Of a stretch of DNA of 64,000 nucleotides, positions 32,273 to 40,243 are shown in pieces (the first letter of the stretch is position 1; each line of letters starts with the position of its first letter). The DNA comes from UBA2897 sp036733925 (GTDB lineage Bacteria > Bacillota > Negativicutes > Selenomonadales > Selenomonadaceae). The position numbers were made by a program, and so were the translations under genes. The stretch covers positions 1 through 64,000 of the forward strand of contig DAIMZO010000008.1 in NCBI GenBank assembly GCA_036733925.1, written 5' to 3'. The notes below the pieces were generated by a model. The model ran no database searches. It saw only the letters and a program-made list of their open reading frames with translations, and was not told the origin of the DNA.

Positions 32273-33478
32273 ATGAAAGCAATTTATCTCGATGCATTTG
32301 CCGGCATCAGCGGCAATATGCTGCTCGGTGCCTTCCTGCAGGCGGGCGTGCCGCTTGCCTATCTCGAGCAGGAACTCGGCAAGCTCGGAAATGATGGAGA
32401 GTATACGTTGAAGGCCAGCGATGTCAGCAAGAACGGCATCCAGGCCGTGTACGTGGATGTAGAGCTCAAAGCCCATGAGGGAGAGCATGACCATCACGAC
32501 CATCATCATCACCGCACGATGGCCGATATCCGCCGGATGATCGAGGGCTCGTCCCTCTCCGGGAATGTCAAGCGCCTCGCGCTCTCCATCTTCGAGGAGG
32601 CGGCGAAAGCCGAGGGAAAGGTGCACGGAAAGCCGGCAGAGGAAGTGGCATTCCACGAGATCGGGGCCACGGACTCCATCGTCGACATTGTCGGCTCGGC
32701 GATATGCCTTGACTATCTCGAGGTCGAACGCGTCTATGCGTCGCAGCTGACGCTCGGGCGCGGCTTCGTGCACTGCACGCACGGCCTGATGCCCGTCCCA
32801 GCGCCGGCTGTCGCGGAGCTCGTGAAGGGCTGGCCGACCGTGCCGGGCAGCGAGGAGAAGGAGCTGACGACGCCGACGGGCGCGGCGTTCATCCGCGCGC
32901 TCGCCTCGTATCACGACGGCCTGCCGCAGGGCTTTGATGCGGACTGCATCGCCTACGGCGCAGGGACCTGGGATCTTTCGATTCCGAATGTCCTGCGGCT
33001 GTACCTCGGGAGCTGCATGGGCGGCGAATCCGCCGCACGCTGCATCCTCGAGGCAAATATCGACGATATGAACCCGCAGATTTACGGTTATCTCTATGAG
33101 AAGCTGCTGGCGGCAGGCGCGCTCGACGTCTGGACGACGTCAATCTTCATGAAGAAGAACCGCCCGGCGCAGAAGCTCTCCGTCCTGACCGTCAAGGAGA
33201 AAAAAGAGGCACTCGCCGGCATCATCTTCCGCGAGACGACGAGCATCGGCCTGCGCGTGATCCCGGTCATGGAGCGCCTCGAGGCCTCGCGCCGCATGGC
33301 GAAGGTCGAGACGCGATACGGGACGGTGCACGGCAAGGTCAGCGCATGGCACGGCGAGATCGTGACGGTTTCTGCGGAATACGAGGACTGCCGGCGCTGC
33401 GCAGAGGCGCACGATGTCCCGCTGAAGACGGTCCAGCGCGAGGCTGTCCGCCTGCTCTGCGAGCGCCTAGGCGACTGA
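32273..33478 (+). CDS. larC: Nickel-pincer cofactor nickel-insertion protein LarC
   Basis: 401 residues. LarC inserts nickel into the pincer nucleotide using CTP. N-terminal signature YLDAFAGISGNMLLGA, a histidine-rich loop around residues 68-79 (EHDHHDHHHH) likely to gather nickel, and FHEIGATDSIVDIVG. The C-terminal part carries EANIDDMNPQIYGYL. It is one uninterrupted gene here, whereas in Lactiplantibacillus plantarum the two halves are joined by frameshifting. Confidence 0.95.
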   Translation: MKAIYLDAFAGISGNMLLGAFLQAGVPLAYLEQELGKLGNDGEYTLKASDVSKNGIQAVYVDVELKAHEGEHDHHDHHHHRTMADIRRMIEGSSLSGNVKRLALSIFEEAAKAEGKVHGKPAEEVAFHEIGATDSIVDIVGSAICLDYLEVERVYASQLTLGRGFVHCTHGLMPVPAPAVAELVKGWPTVPGSEEKELTTPTGAAFIRALASYHDGLPQGFDADCIAYGAGTWDLSIPNVLRLYLGSCMGGESAARCILEANIDDMNPQIYGYLYEKLLAAGALDVWTTSIFMKKNRPAQKLSVLTVKEKKEALAGIIFRETTSIGLRVIPVMERLEASRRMAKVETRYGTVHGKVSAWHGEIVTVSAEYEDCRRCAEAHDVPLKTVQREAVRLLCERLGD

Positions 33479-33499
33479 AGGAGAAATACCGTTCCTGCG

Positions 33500-33528
33500 T
33501 TGACAAAGGGCAGGACGGCCGCTATAAT
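33500..33528 (+). promoter_or_regulatory. Promoter of the DUF177-rpmF unit
   Basis: Consensus boxes: TTGACA (33500-33505), 17-base spacer, TATAAT (33523-33528). Confidence 0.88.
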
Positions 33529-33547
33529 GGATTGAGGTTGATGCTGA

Positions 33548-34054
33548 ATGAATATGCTAGTGAATCTTGCGGATCTTTTGGCCGCGCCGGGCAGGGAGAA
33601 GCCGTTCTCGTTTGAGGCGGACGCCGAAGCGCTCGATGTCGTGTCGCCGGATTATTCGTTTGAAGGTCCCATCCGCATGGAGGGCCGGATTCTGAACACG
33701 GGAACCGGTATCCGCGCGGAGGGCACGGTCCAGGCGGTGAAGCATTTCACCTGTGACCGCTGCCTGAAGGACTGCACGGAGGAGCAGAGCCATCCCTTCG
33801 AGGAAAATTTCCACGAGGGAAAGGAGGACGAGTCGGACAGCAGCTTTTACGAGGGCGATACCCTCGACCTGCTGCCGTTCCTGCGCGACGTCCTGGTCGC
33901 GTCACAGCCGATTCAGAATCTCTGCAAGTCGGACTGCAAGGGCCTTTGTCCGGTATGCGGCCACGATCTCAACGAAGGGGATTGCGGCTGCAATCGCTTT
34001 GTGCCAGATCCGCGTTTGGCAGCATTACAGCAGTTATGGAAAAAAGACGAATGA
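33548..34054 (+). CDS. DUF177 (YceD-like) protein
   Basis: 168 residues. The DUF177 domain carries a metal-binding pattern: FTCDRCLKDC in the middle, then CKSDCKGLCPVCGHDLNEGDCGC near the end in two short pieces. Bacterial homologues (YceD) are cotranscribed with rpmF and are implicated in 23S rRNA maturation. rpmF follows at 17 bases. GAGG lies 10 bases before ATG 33548. Confidence 0.92.
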   Translation: MNMLVNLADLLAAPGREKPFSFEADAEALDVVSPDYSFEGPIRMEGRILNTGTGIRAEGTVQAVKHFTCDRCLKDCTEEQSHPFEENFHEGKEDESDSSFYEGDTLDLLPFLRDVLVASQPIQNLCKSDCKGLCPVCGHDLNEGDCGCNRFVPDPRLAALQQLWKKDE

Positions 34055-34071
34055 AAGAGGTGTAACAGAAA

Positions 34072-34251
34072 ATGGCAGTACCAAAGCGCAAAATGTCCAA
34101 GGCACGCCGCGATAAGCGCCGTGCGAACTGGAAGCTCACTGCACCGGGCTACGTCGAGTGCCCGCAGTGCCACGAGCCGAAGCTCCCGCACCATGTATGC
34201 ATGGAGTGCGGTTACTACGATGGCCGCGAGGTCATCAAGGCTGCGGAGTAA
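34072..34251 (+). CDS. rpmF: 50S ribosomal protein L32
   Basis: 59 residues, starting MAVPKRKMSKARRDKRRA, the universal L32 N-terminus. Zinc ribbon cysteines are all kept: C-x2-C in ECPQCH and C-x2-C in CMECG. Ribosome site AGAGGTG before the ATG. Part of the usual DUF177-rpmF-fap/pls neighbourhood. Confidence 0.97.
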   Translation: MAVPKRKMSKARRDKRRANWKLTAPGYVECPQCHEPKLPHHVCMECGYYDGREVIKAAE

Positions 34252-34260
34252 GCAGGATGG

Positions 34261-34289
34261 AAAGCAGAACCGCCGGGTTCTGCTTTTTT
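34261..34289 (+). terminator. Terminator of rpmF
   Basis: AAAGCAGAACC (34261-34271) pairs with GGTTCTGCTTT (34276-34286), then a T run. Confidence 0.92.
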
Positions 34290-34322
34290 GCTGTTTCTGT
34301 GCTTTTCCTCAGACAAAAGAAC

Positions 34323-34387
34323 TTGCTTTTTTAGAAGGCAGAGCTTATAATAGCTTATTATATGAGATAGTAGAAGCAGGTACTAAA
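34323..34387 (+). promoter_or_regulatory. Promoter and possible FapR site of the fatty-acid operon
   Basis: TTGCTT (34323-34328), 17-base spacer, TATAAT (34346-34351). Downstream at 34367-34387 the minus strand reads TTAGTACCTG-CTTC-TACTA. This resembles the FapR box (TTAGTA then TACTAA) but with three extra bases between the arms. FapR control of its own operon is the rule in Firmicutes; the exact site is tentative. Confidence 0.62.
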
Positions 34388-34400
34388 AGGAGGGGGAGCC

Positions 34401-34961
34401 ATGGCGCGCGTAAAAAAGAAGATCCGTCAGCAGCTTCTCCTGCGGCAGGTCAAGGAAAAGCCTTTCCTGACCGATGAAGAGCTCGCGCGGAACCTCGCCG
34501 TCAGCGTCCAGACGATCCGTCTCGACCGTCTGGAGCTCGGCATCCCGGAACTGCGCGGCCGCATCCGCAAGATGGCGGAGCACGCGCAGAACAAGGTCAA
34601 GTCGATCCAGAGCGGCGAAGTGGTCGGGGAACTCATCGACCTCGAGCTCGGACATTCGGGCATCTCGCTGCTCCGGATCACCGAGGACATGGTCTTTGCG
34701 AAGAACAAGATCGCGAAGGGGCATTACATGTTCTCGCAGGCCGATTCGCTCGCGCTTGCCATCATCGACGCACCGATGGTCGTGACGGGGGTCGCGAACG
34801 TCAAATACATGGTGCCGGTACATGTCGGGGAAAAACTGATTGCCAAGGCGGAGATCGTGAAAGTGCGCGGCAATAAATATTTTGTCTGGGTCAAGACGCA
34901 TAACGATACGCAGGAGGTCTTCCGCGCGAAATTCATCATGGTTTCGTGGGACGAAAAGTGA
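34401..34961 (+). CDS. fapR: Transcription factor FapR
   Basis: 186 residues. N-terminal helix-turn-helix (about 1-55; LAVSVQTIRLDRLELGIPELR) and C-terminal hot-dog domain that binds malonyl-CoA (LGHSGISLLRIT; KGHYMFSQADSLA; VANVKYMVPV). Represses fatty-acid and phospholipid genes until malonyl-CoA rises. Heads the operon with plsX and the fab genes. ATG has AAGGAGGGGG upstream. Confidence 0.95.
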   Translation: MARVKKKIRQQLLLRQVKEKPFLTDEELARNLAVSVQTIRLDRLELGIPELRGRIRKMAEHAQNKVKSIQSGEVVGELIDLELGHSGISLLRITEDMVFAKNKIAKGHYMFSQADSLALAIIDAPMVVTGVANVKYMVPVHVGEKLIAKAEIVKVRGNKYFVWVKTHNDTQEVFRAKFIMVSWDEK

Positions 34962-34971
34962 GGGGTCATTC

Positions 34972-36066
34972 GTGAAAATTGCAGTGGACGCCATGGGCGG
35001 GGATTTCGCCCCGCTTGAGATTGTCAAGGGCTCGGTAGAGGCCGCAAAGAAATTCGGCTGCGGCATCGAGCTCGTCGGCGACGAGGCGCAGATCAAAGAG
35101 GAACTGGGCAAATATCCGGAATGGCAGAAGCTCGATATATCCATCCATCCGACGACCGAGGTCATCGAGATGGGAGAGCATCCGGCGGAGGCCGTCCGCA
35201 AGAAGAAGGATTCGTCGCTGGTCGTCGCGACGCGACTCGTGAAGGACGGCACATGCGACGCGGTCCTGTCGGCCGGCAGCACCGGCGCGGCGGTCGCGGC
35301 GGCGCAGACCATCTTCAAGCGCATCCATGGCATCGGACGTCCGGCCATCGCGACGCCGATTCCGTCGCCGCAGGGCGTCACGCTGATGCTCGATTCCGGG
35401 GCGAATGTCGACACGAAGCCGGAGCACCTGATGCAGTGCGGCATCATGGGCTCGATTTACGCGAAATACGTGTTCGGCATCGAGAGTCCGAAGGTCGGCC
35501 TGCTGAATATCGGCGAGGAAGAGACGAAAGGCAACGAGCAGGCAAAGGAGACGCACCGCCTGCTCAAGCGGCTGCACACCATCAATTTCTGCGGCAATGC
35601 GGAGGGACGTGATATCCCGAAAGGGACATTCGATGTCGTAATTTGTGATGGATTTGTTGGCAACGTTGTGCTAAAATTTGGAGAGGGTCTCGCTATCACG
35701 ATCATGAAGCTGCTCAAAGATGCCATCATGCATGGAAGCATCTTCGCGAAGATCGGCGCCCTTCTCGTGAAGCCGACGTTGCTGCGGCTCGGCAAACGCC
35801 TCGACGTCACGGAGTATGGCGGCGCGCCGCTCCTCGGCGTCAACGGTGTCTGCATCATCGCGCACGGTTCGTCCAACGCGAAGTCCATCCGCAGCGCCAT
35901 CGGCGTTGCGGACAGCTACGCGCGGCAGGACGTCCTCGGCCATATCCGCGACACGCTCGTAACGGAGGCGGAGCTCGCAGACAAGGAGGTCGAGGACGTC
36001 GCGGAGGAGGAGCGCCGGGAGAGACAGTCGAAACGGCATGCGGACAGTGAGGAACCGACGGATTAA
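34972..36066 (+). CDS. plsX: Acyl-ACP:phosphate acyltransferase PlsX
   Basis: 364 residues from GTG 34972 behind GAGGGG. It makes acyl-phosphate for phosphatidic acid synthesis. The N-terminus IAVDAMGGDFAP, the AGSTGAAVAA region and the RPAIATPIPS motif are typical. The C-terminal 35 residues are an extra charged tail (EEERRERQSKRHADSEE). Ten bases after fapR. Confidence 0.95.
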   Translation: MKIAVDAMGGDFAPLEIVKGSVEAAKKFGCGIELVGDEAQIKEELGKYPEWQKLDISIHPTTEVIEMGEHPAEAVRKKKDSSLVVATRLVKDGTCDAVLSAGSTGAAVAAAQTIFKRIHGIGRPAIATPIPSPQGVTLMLDSGANVDTKPEHLMQCGIMGSIYAKYVFGIESPKVGLLNIGEEETKGNEQAKETHRLLKRLHTINFCGNAEGRDIPKGTFDVVICDGFVGNVVLKFGEGLAITIMKLLKDAIMHGSIFAKIGALLVKPTLLRLGKRLDVTEYGGAPLLGVNGVCIIAHGSSNAKSIRSAIGVADSYARQDVLGHIRDTLVTEAELADKEVEDVAEEERRERQSKRHADSEEPTD

Positions 36067-36165
36067 GCCCGAGTTTTATTCTGTTTTTTGGACTTATTTT
36101 TCTTTTGCTTCACCGTGTTCATAGGAAGCGGCTTTTGCTGTTTCCCCTGAAGGAGGATTTATTAC

Positions 36166-37113
36166 ATGTTCGAAAACAATGTCATCTGCAAGATGCTGGG
36201 GATAAAGGTCCCTATTTTCCAGGGAGGCATGGCCTGGATCGGCACCGCGGAGCTCGCTTCGGCCGTCTCGAATGCCGGCGGCCTCGGCATCATCGGATCC
36301 GGCAATATGCCGCCGGATCTGCTGCGCGCGGAAATCCAGAAATGCAAGCGCTGGACAGATAAGCCGTTCGGCGTCAATGTCATGCTGCTGTCCCCGTATG
36401 TCAAAGAGGTCATGCAGGTCGTCATCGACGAGCATCCGGCAGTTGTCACGACGGGCGCCGGGAACCCGGGCGAGTACGTGCCGGCGCTCAAGGAAGTCGG
36501 CACGAAGGTCATCCCGGTCGTCGCGTCGACGGCTCTCGCGAAGCGCCTCGTGCGCGGCGGCGTCGATGCCGTGATCGCGGAGGGGCAGGAATCCGGCGGC
36601 CATATCGGCGAAATCTCGACGATGCCGCTGATCCCGCAGATCGTGGACGCCGTGGATGTGCCGGTCATCGGCGCGGGCGGCATCGCGGATTCGCGCGGCA
36701 TGGCGGCGGCGTTCGCGCTCGGCGCACAGGCCGTGCAGATGGGCTCCCGTTTCGTCATGAGCGAGGAGTGCATCGCGCACCCGAACTATAAGGAAATGGT
36801 TCGCCGGGCGAAGGATCGCTCGACGGTCGTCACGGGCCGCACGCTCGGTCATCCGGCGCGCGTGCTGCGCAACAAGCTCACGCATAAGTTCTTCGAGCTC
36901 GAGGAGAGCGGCGCACCCGCGGAGGAGCTCGAGAAGCTCGGCGTCGGCTCGCTGCACCGCGCGACGCATGAGGGCGACGTGCAGAACGGCTCGGTTATGA
37001 TTGGCGAGATCTCGGGCATGATCGATGACATCAAGCCGGTCAAGCAGATCATCGACGATATGGTCAGCGGCCTTCCGACGGTCTGCCAGCATTTGTCGGA
37101 CGAAATGAACTGA
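36166..37113 (+). CDS. fabK: Enoyl-ACP reductase II (FabK)
   Basis: 315 residues. FMN-dependent TIM-barrel enoyl reductase that completes each elongation cycle; the triclosan-resistant type. Motifs: PIFQGGMAWIGTAELASAVS at the N-terminus, the ESGGHIGE loop with the conserved histidine, and GAGGIADSRGMAAA and GAQAVQMGSRF for FMN phosphate. AAGGAGG lies before the ATG. It lies between plsX and fabD. Confidence 0.94.
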   Translation: MFENNVICKMLGIKVPIFQGGMAWIGTAELASAVSNAGGLGIIGSGNMPPDLLRAEIQKCKRWTDKPFGVNVMLLSPYVKEVMQVVIDEHPAVVTTGAGNPGEYVPALKEVGTKVIPVVASTALAKRLVRGGVDAVIAEGQESGGHIGEISTMPLIPQIVDAVDVPVIGAGGIADSRGMAAAFALGAQAVQMGSRFVMSEECIAHPNYKEMVRRAKDRSTVVTGRTLGHPARVLRNKLTHKFFELEESGAPAEELEKLGVGSLHRATHEGDVQNGSVMIGEISGMIDDIKPVKQIIDDMVSGLPTVCQHLSDEMN

Positions 37114-37205
37114 TATATCACGGATATATCTTTTTGGGGGATAGATTGCGATAGATATTGAGAGATATAGGATCCGGTGTTTTTGAGGATGGGAGGTCCT
37201 TCGAT

Positions 37206-38150
37206 TTGAATAAGCTCGCGTTCGTATTTCCGGGACAGGGAGCTCAGGCCGTCGGCATGGGCAAAGATTTCTACGACCACTACGATGTCGCCAAGAAGCT
37301 CTTCAAGGAGGCGGATGAGGCGCTCGGCTACTCCATCAAGGATATGTGCTTTGATGGGCCGGCGGAGAATCTGCAGCTCACGGCGAACACGCAGCCGGCC
37401 ATCCTGACGATGAGCGTGATTGCGGCGGCCGTCCTGAAGGAGAACGGTGTGGAGCCGGACATCGCGGGGGGGCACAGCCTCGGCGAGTACTCGGCACTCG
37501 TCGCAGCGGGCGTTTTATCGTTCGGCGACGCGGTCGCGCTCGTGCATAAGCGCGGCCAGTACATGCAGGAGGCTGTGCCTGTAGGAGAGGGCGGCATGGC
37601 GGCCATCATCGGCCTCGATGATGCGGTGATCCAGAACGCCTGCGAGAAGGCGACGAAGGAGGCCGGCGAAGTGCAGCCGGTGAACTTCAACTGCCCGGGC
37701 CAGACGGTCATCGCCGGCACGACGGCGGGCGTAGAGGCTGCGGCGAAGGCTCTGAAAGAGGCCGGGGCGAAGCGCGCGGTCGTCCTGCCGGTCTCGGCGC
37801 CGTTCCATTCGACGCTGATGAAGCCGGCGGCGGAGAAGCTCGCGGCGGAACTGGACCGCGTGGCAATCTCGGATGCGGAGATCCCGGTTGTCTCGAACTA
37901 TACGGGCAAGCTCGAGAGCAAGGCAGACGAGATCAAGGCGAACCTCGTCGCACAGGCTGACCATCCGGTGCACTGGGTCGACTGCGTCAAGACGATGCAG
38001 GACTTCGGCGCGGACGTCTTTGTCGAGGCGGGCCCTGGCCGCACGCTGTGCGGTTTCAACCGCCGCATCGACCGCAGCATCAAGAGCCTGAACGTCGGAG
38101 ATTTAGAATCTTTGAAGAAAACGCTTGACACGTTGAAGGAGGTTCGTTAA
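37206..38150 (+). CDS. fabD: Malonyl-CoA:ACP transacylase
   Basis: 314 residues from TTG 37206, 9 bases after GGGAGG; this gives the family start MNKLAFVFPGQGAQ. Nucleophile serine in GHSLGEYSAL, catalytic histidine in VSAPFHSTLM, and the GQTVIAG loop. Loads malonyl groups on ACP. One base separates its stop from fabG. Confidence 0.96.
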   Translation: MNKLAFVFPGQGAQAVGMGKDFYDHYDVAKKLFKEADEALGYSIKDMCFDGPAENLQLTANTQPAILTMSVIAAAVLKENGVEPDIAGGHSLGEYSALVAAGVLSFGDAVALVHKRGQYMQEAVPVGEGGMAAIIGLDDAVIQNACEKATKEAGEVQPVNFNCPGQTVIAGTTAGVEAAAKALKEAGAKRAVVLPVSAPFHSTLMKPAAEKLAAELDRVAISDAEIPVVSNYTGKLESKADEIKANLVAQADHPVHWVDCVKTMQDFGADVFVEAGPGRTLCGFNRRIDRSIKSLNVGDLESLKKTLDTLKEVR

Positions 38151-38151
38151 T

Positions 38152-38895
38152 ATGCTGTTAGACGGAAAAAAAGCGCTCGTCACGGGTGCCTCCCGCGGCA
38201 TCGGCCGCGCGGTCGCGCTGAAGCTTGCGAGCGAGGGCGCCAAGGTCGCCATCAACTTCGCCGGTTCCACCGCGAAAGCGGAGGCGGTGAAGCAGGAGAT
38301 CGAGGCAAATGGCGGCGAAGCCATCCTCGTGCAGGCGGATGTCTCGGATGCGGAAGCGGTCGAGACCATGGTCACGAAGGTGCAGGAAGCCTTCGGTACC
38401 ATCGACATCCTCGTGAACAACGCGGGCATCACGCGTGACGGCCTGCTCATGCGCATGAAGGAAGAAGATTTCGATGCGGTCATCAACACGAACCTCAAGG
38501 GCGTGTTCCATGTGACGAAGGTCGTTTCGAAGCTCATGATGAAGAAGCGCACGGGCCGCATCGTGAACATGGCCTCGGTCGTCGGCCTGACCGGCAATGC
38601 CGGCCAGACGAATTACGCGGCGGCCAAGGCCGGCGTCATCGGCTTCACGAAGTCGGCGGCGCGCGAGCTCGCAGGCCGCGGCATCACCGTGAACGCGGTC
38701 GCTCCTGGATTCATCCATACGGATATGACGGACGCGATGCCGGAAAAGGCGAAGGATGCGACGCTCGCGACCATCCCCCTGAAGCGCATCGGCGAGCCGG
38801 AAGATATCGCGAACGCGGTGCTTTTCCTCGCCAGTGACTATGCATCTTATATCACAGGTCAGGTCTTAGCTATAGACGGCGGCATGGTAATGTGA
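38152..38895 (+). CDS. fabG: 3-oxoacyl-ACP reductase
   Basis: 247 residues. Short-chain dehydrogenase with the NADPH loop TGASRGIGRAVA, NNAGITRDGLLMRM, the active serine in VNMASVVG, and YAAAKAGVIGFTKS with catalytic Tyr and Lys. Reduces 3-oxoacyl-ACP. Very close to fabD and upstream of acpP. Confidence 0.97.
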   Translation: MLLDGKKALVTGASRGIGRAVALKLASEGAKVAINFAGSTAKAEAVKQEIEANGGEAILVQADVSDAEAVETMVTKVQEAFGTIDILVNNAGITRDGLLMRMKEEDFDAVINTNLKGVFHVTKVVSKLMMKKRTGRIVNMASVVGLTGNAGQTNYAAAKAGVIGFTKSAARELAGRGITVNAVAPGFIHTDMTDAMPEKAKDATLATIPLKRIGEPEDIANAVLFLASDYASYITGQVLAIDGGMVM

Positions 38896-38936
38896 TATAA
38901 CTATATAGGTACACCAATTTAAGGAGGTGAAACTTC

Positions 38937-39182
38937 ATGTCGACTTTTGAAAAAGTAAGAGATATCGTTGTTGAGCAGCTGGGCGTTGGCGCCGACGAGG
39001 TTACGATCGATTCCACGTTTATCGATGACCTCGGTGCTGATTCGCTGGATATCGTTGAGCTGATCATGGCCTTCGAGGAGGAATTCAATATCGAGATTCC
39101 GGACGAGGCTGCTGAGAAGATCAAGACTGTTCAGGACGTTGTTACGTACATCGATAACAACAAATCGGACCAGGACAAATAA
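38937..39182 (+). CDS. acpP: Acyl carrier protein
   Basis: 81 residues, acidic. The phosphopantetheine attachment serine is in DLGADSLDIVE. AAGGAGGTG precedes the ATG. A hairpin with T run follows, so the abundant carrier can be made in excess over the enzymes downstream. Base use is visibly less GC-rich than in the flanking genes, as is usual for highly expressed acpP. Confidence 0.98.
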   Translation: MSTFEKVRDIVVEQLGVGADEVTIDSTFIDDLGADSLDIVELIMAFEEEFNIEIPDEAAEKIKTVQDVVTYIDNNKSDQDK

Positions 39183-39205
39183 GGTTGAACAACTTGCCTT
39201 TTGAG

Positions 39206-39238
39206 AAATCCCGTGAAACTTGTTTCGCGGGATTTTCT
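39206..39238 (+). terminator. Terminator or attenuator after acpP
   Basis: AAATCCCGTGAAA (39206-39218) pairs with 39223-39235 with one G-U, then TTTTCTT. The same-strand fab genes continue 27 bases later with no clear new promoter, so partial read-through is likely. Confidence 0.85.
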
Positions 39239-39264
39239 TGAGAGGAAAGAATGGAGGATGAACA

Positions 39265-40209
39265 TTGAAACTTCCAGAGCTGAAAATTGGCAATAAAGTT
39301 GCGAGAATACCGATTCAGCAGGGCGGAATGGCCATCCGGCTTTCCACGGCTCCTCTTGCAGCGGCAGTCGCCAACGAGGGCGGCATCGGACTGATCGCGG
39401 CTTCTGGTATGTCTCATGACGAGCTCCGTTATGAGATTCGGCTCGCCCGTTCGCTGACGTCTGGTCTCATTGGCATCAACATCATGGTGGCGGCCCGTGA
39501 TTTCGCGGGTATCGTAAAGACAGCTATCGATGAGGGCATCGACCTTGTAGTAGCCGGCGCCGGGTTCTCCCGCGATATGTTCGGCATGGGCAAGGAGTCG
39601 GGGACACCGATTGTTCCAATTGTCTCGTCGGTAAAATTAGCGAAAATTTCCGAGCGTCTTGGCGCGACGGCTATCGTCCTTGAAGGCAGAGAAGCAGGCG
39701 GACATCTCGGCACGAATATCTCCGTGCGCGACCTCATCGGTCCAGTCTCGTCTGCCGTGAACATCCCGGTCATCGCGGCCGGCGGCGTCCTTCATGGCCA
39801 GGATATCGTTGATCTCATAAAGATGGGCGCGAGCGGCGTGCAGATGGGCTCCCGTTTTGCAGCGAGCAAAGAGTCGAACGCCGCACCGGCCCTCAAGGAA
39901 TACTATCTGAAATCGACGCCGGAGGATATCTGTGTGATCCACAGCCCGGTCGGGTTGCCGGGCCGCGCGGTGCGCACGCCGTTTTCCGCGCGCGTCATGG
40001 AGGGGCCGGTACCGCCGACCGTCTGCGACAGCTGCTTGAAGCATTGCAAGCATAACTTCTGCATCATCCGGGCACTCATACGCGCGGAGCAGGGCGATGT
40101 CGAGACGGGCCTCGTCTTCACGGGCGAGTACATGCCGCGCATCAACAAGATCCTTTCGGTTCATGAGATTTTTGGGCAGTTGCTGAAGGAAGCCGCGGAA
40201 GCGGAATAA
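39265..40209 (+). CDS. FabK/nitronate monooxygenase-like flavoprotein with cysteine-rich tail
   Basis: 314 residues from TTG 39265 (GGAGGA upstream). Same TIM-barrel family as FabK: PIQQGGMAIRLSTAPLAAAV, LEGREAGGHLGTN, AAGGVLHGQDI, GASGVQMGSRF. It differs clearly from the first FabK. Near the C-terminus it carries C254-x2-C257-x3-C261-x4-C266 (CDSCLKHCKHNFC), which could hold an iron-sulfur cluster. Its place inside the fab operon suggests work in fatty-acid synthesis, perhaps a second enoyl reductase or an isomerase, but a nitronate monooxygenase role cannot be excluded. Confidence 0.82.
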   Translation: MKLPELKIGNKVARIPIQQGGMAIRLSTAPLAAAVANEGGIGLIAASGMSHDELRYEIRLARSLTSGLIGINIMVAARDFAGIVKTAIDEGIDLVVAGAGFSRDMFGMGKESGTPIVPIVSSVKLAKISERLGATAIVLEGREAGGHLGTNISVRDLIGPVSSAVNIPVIAAGGVLHGQDIVDLIKMGASGVQMGSRFAASKESNAAPALKEYYLKSTPEDICVIHSPVGLPGRAVRTPFSARVMEGPVPPTVCDSCLKHCKHNFCIIRALIRAEQGDVETGLVFTGEYMPRINKILSVHEIFGQLLKEAAEAE

Positions 40210-40243
40210 GCGATAAGAGAAAAGAAGAGAGGAGTCGTTCGTT

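Noticed and set aside
36067..36165. Separate promoter for fabK
   Set aside because: The T-rich gap has no pair of boxes with acceptable spacing and no terminator after plsX, so fabK is best treated as part of the fapR operon.
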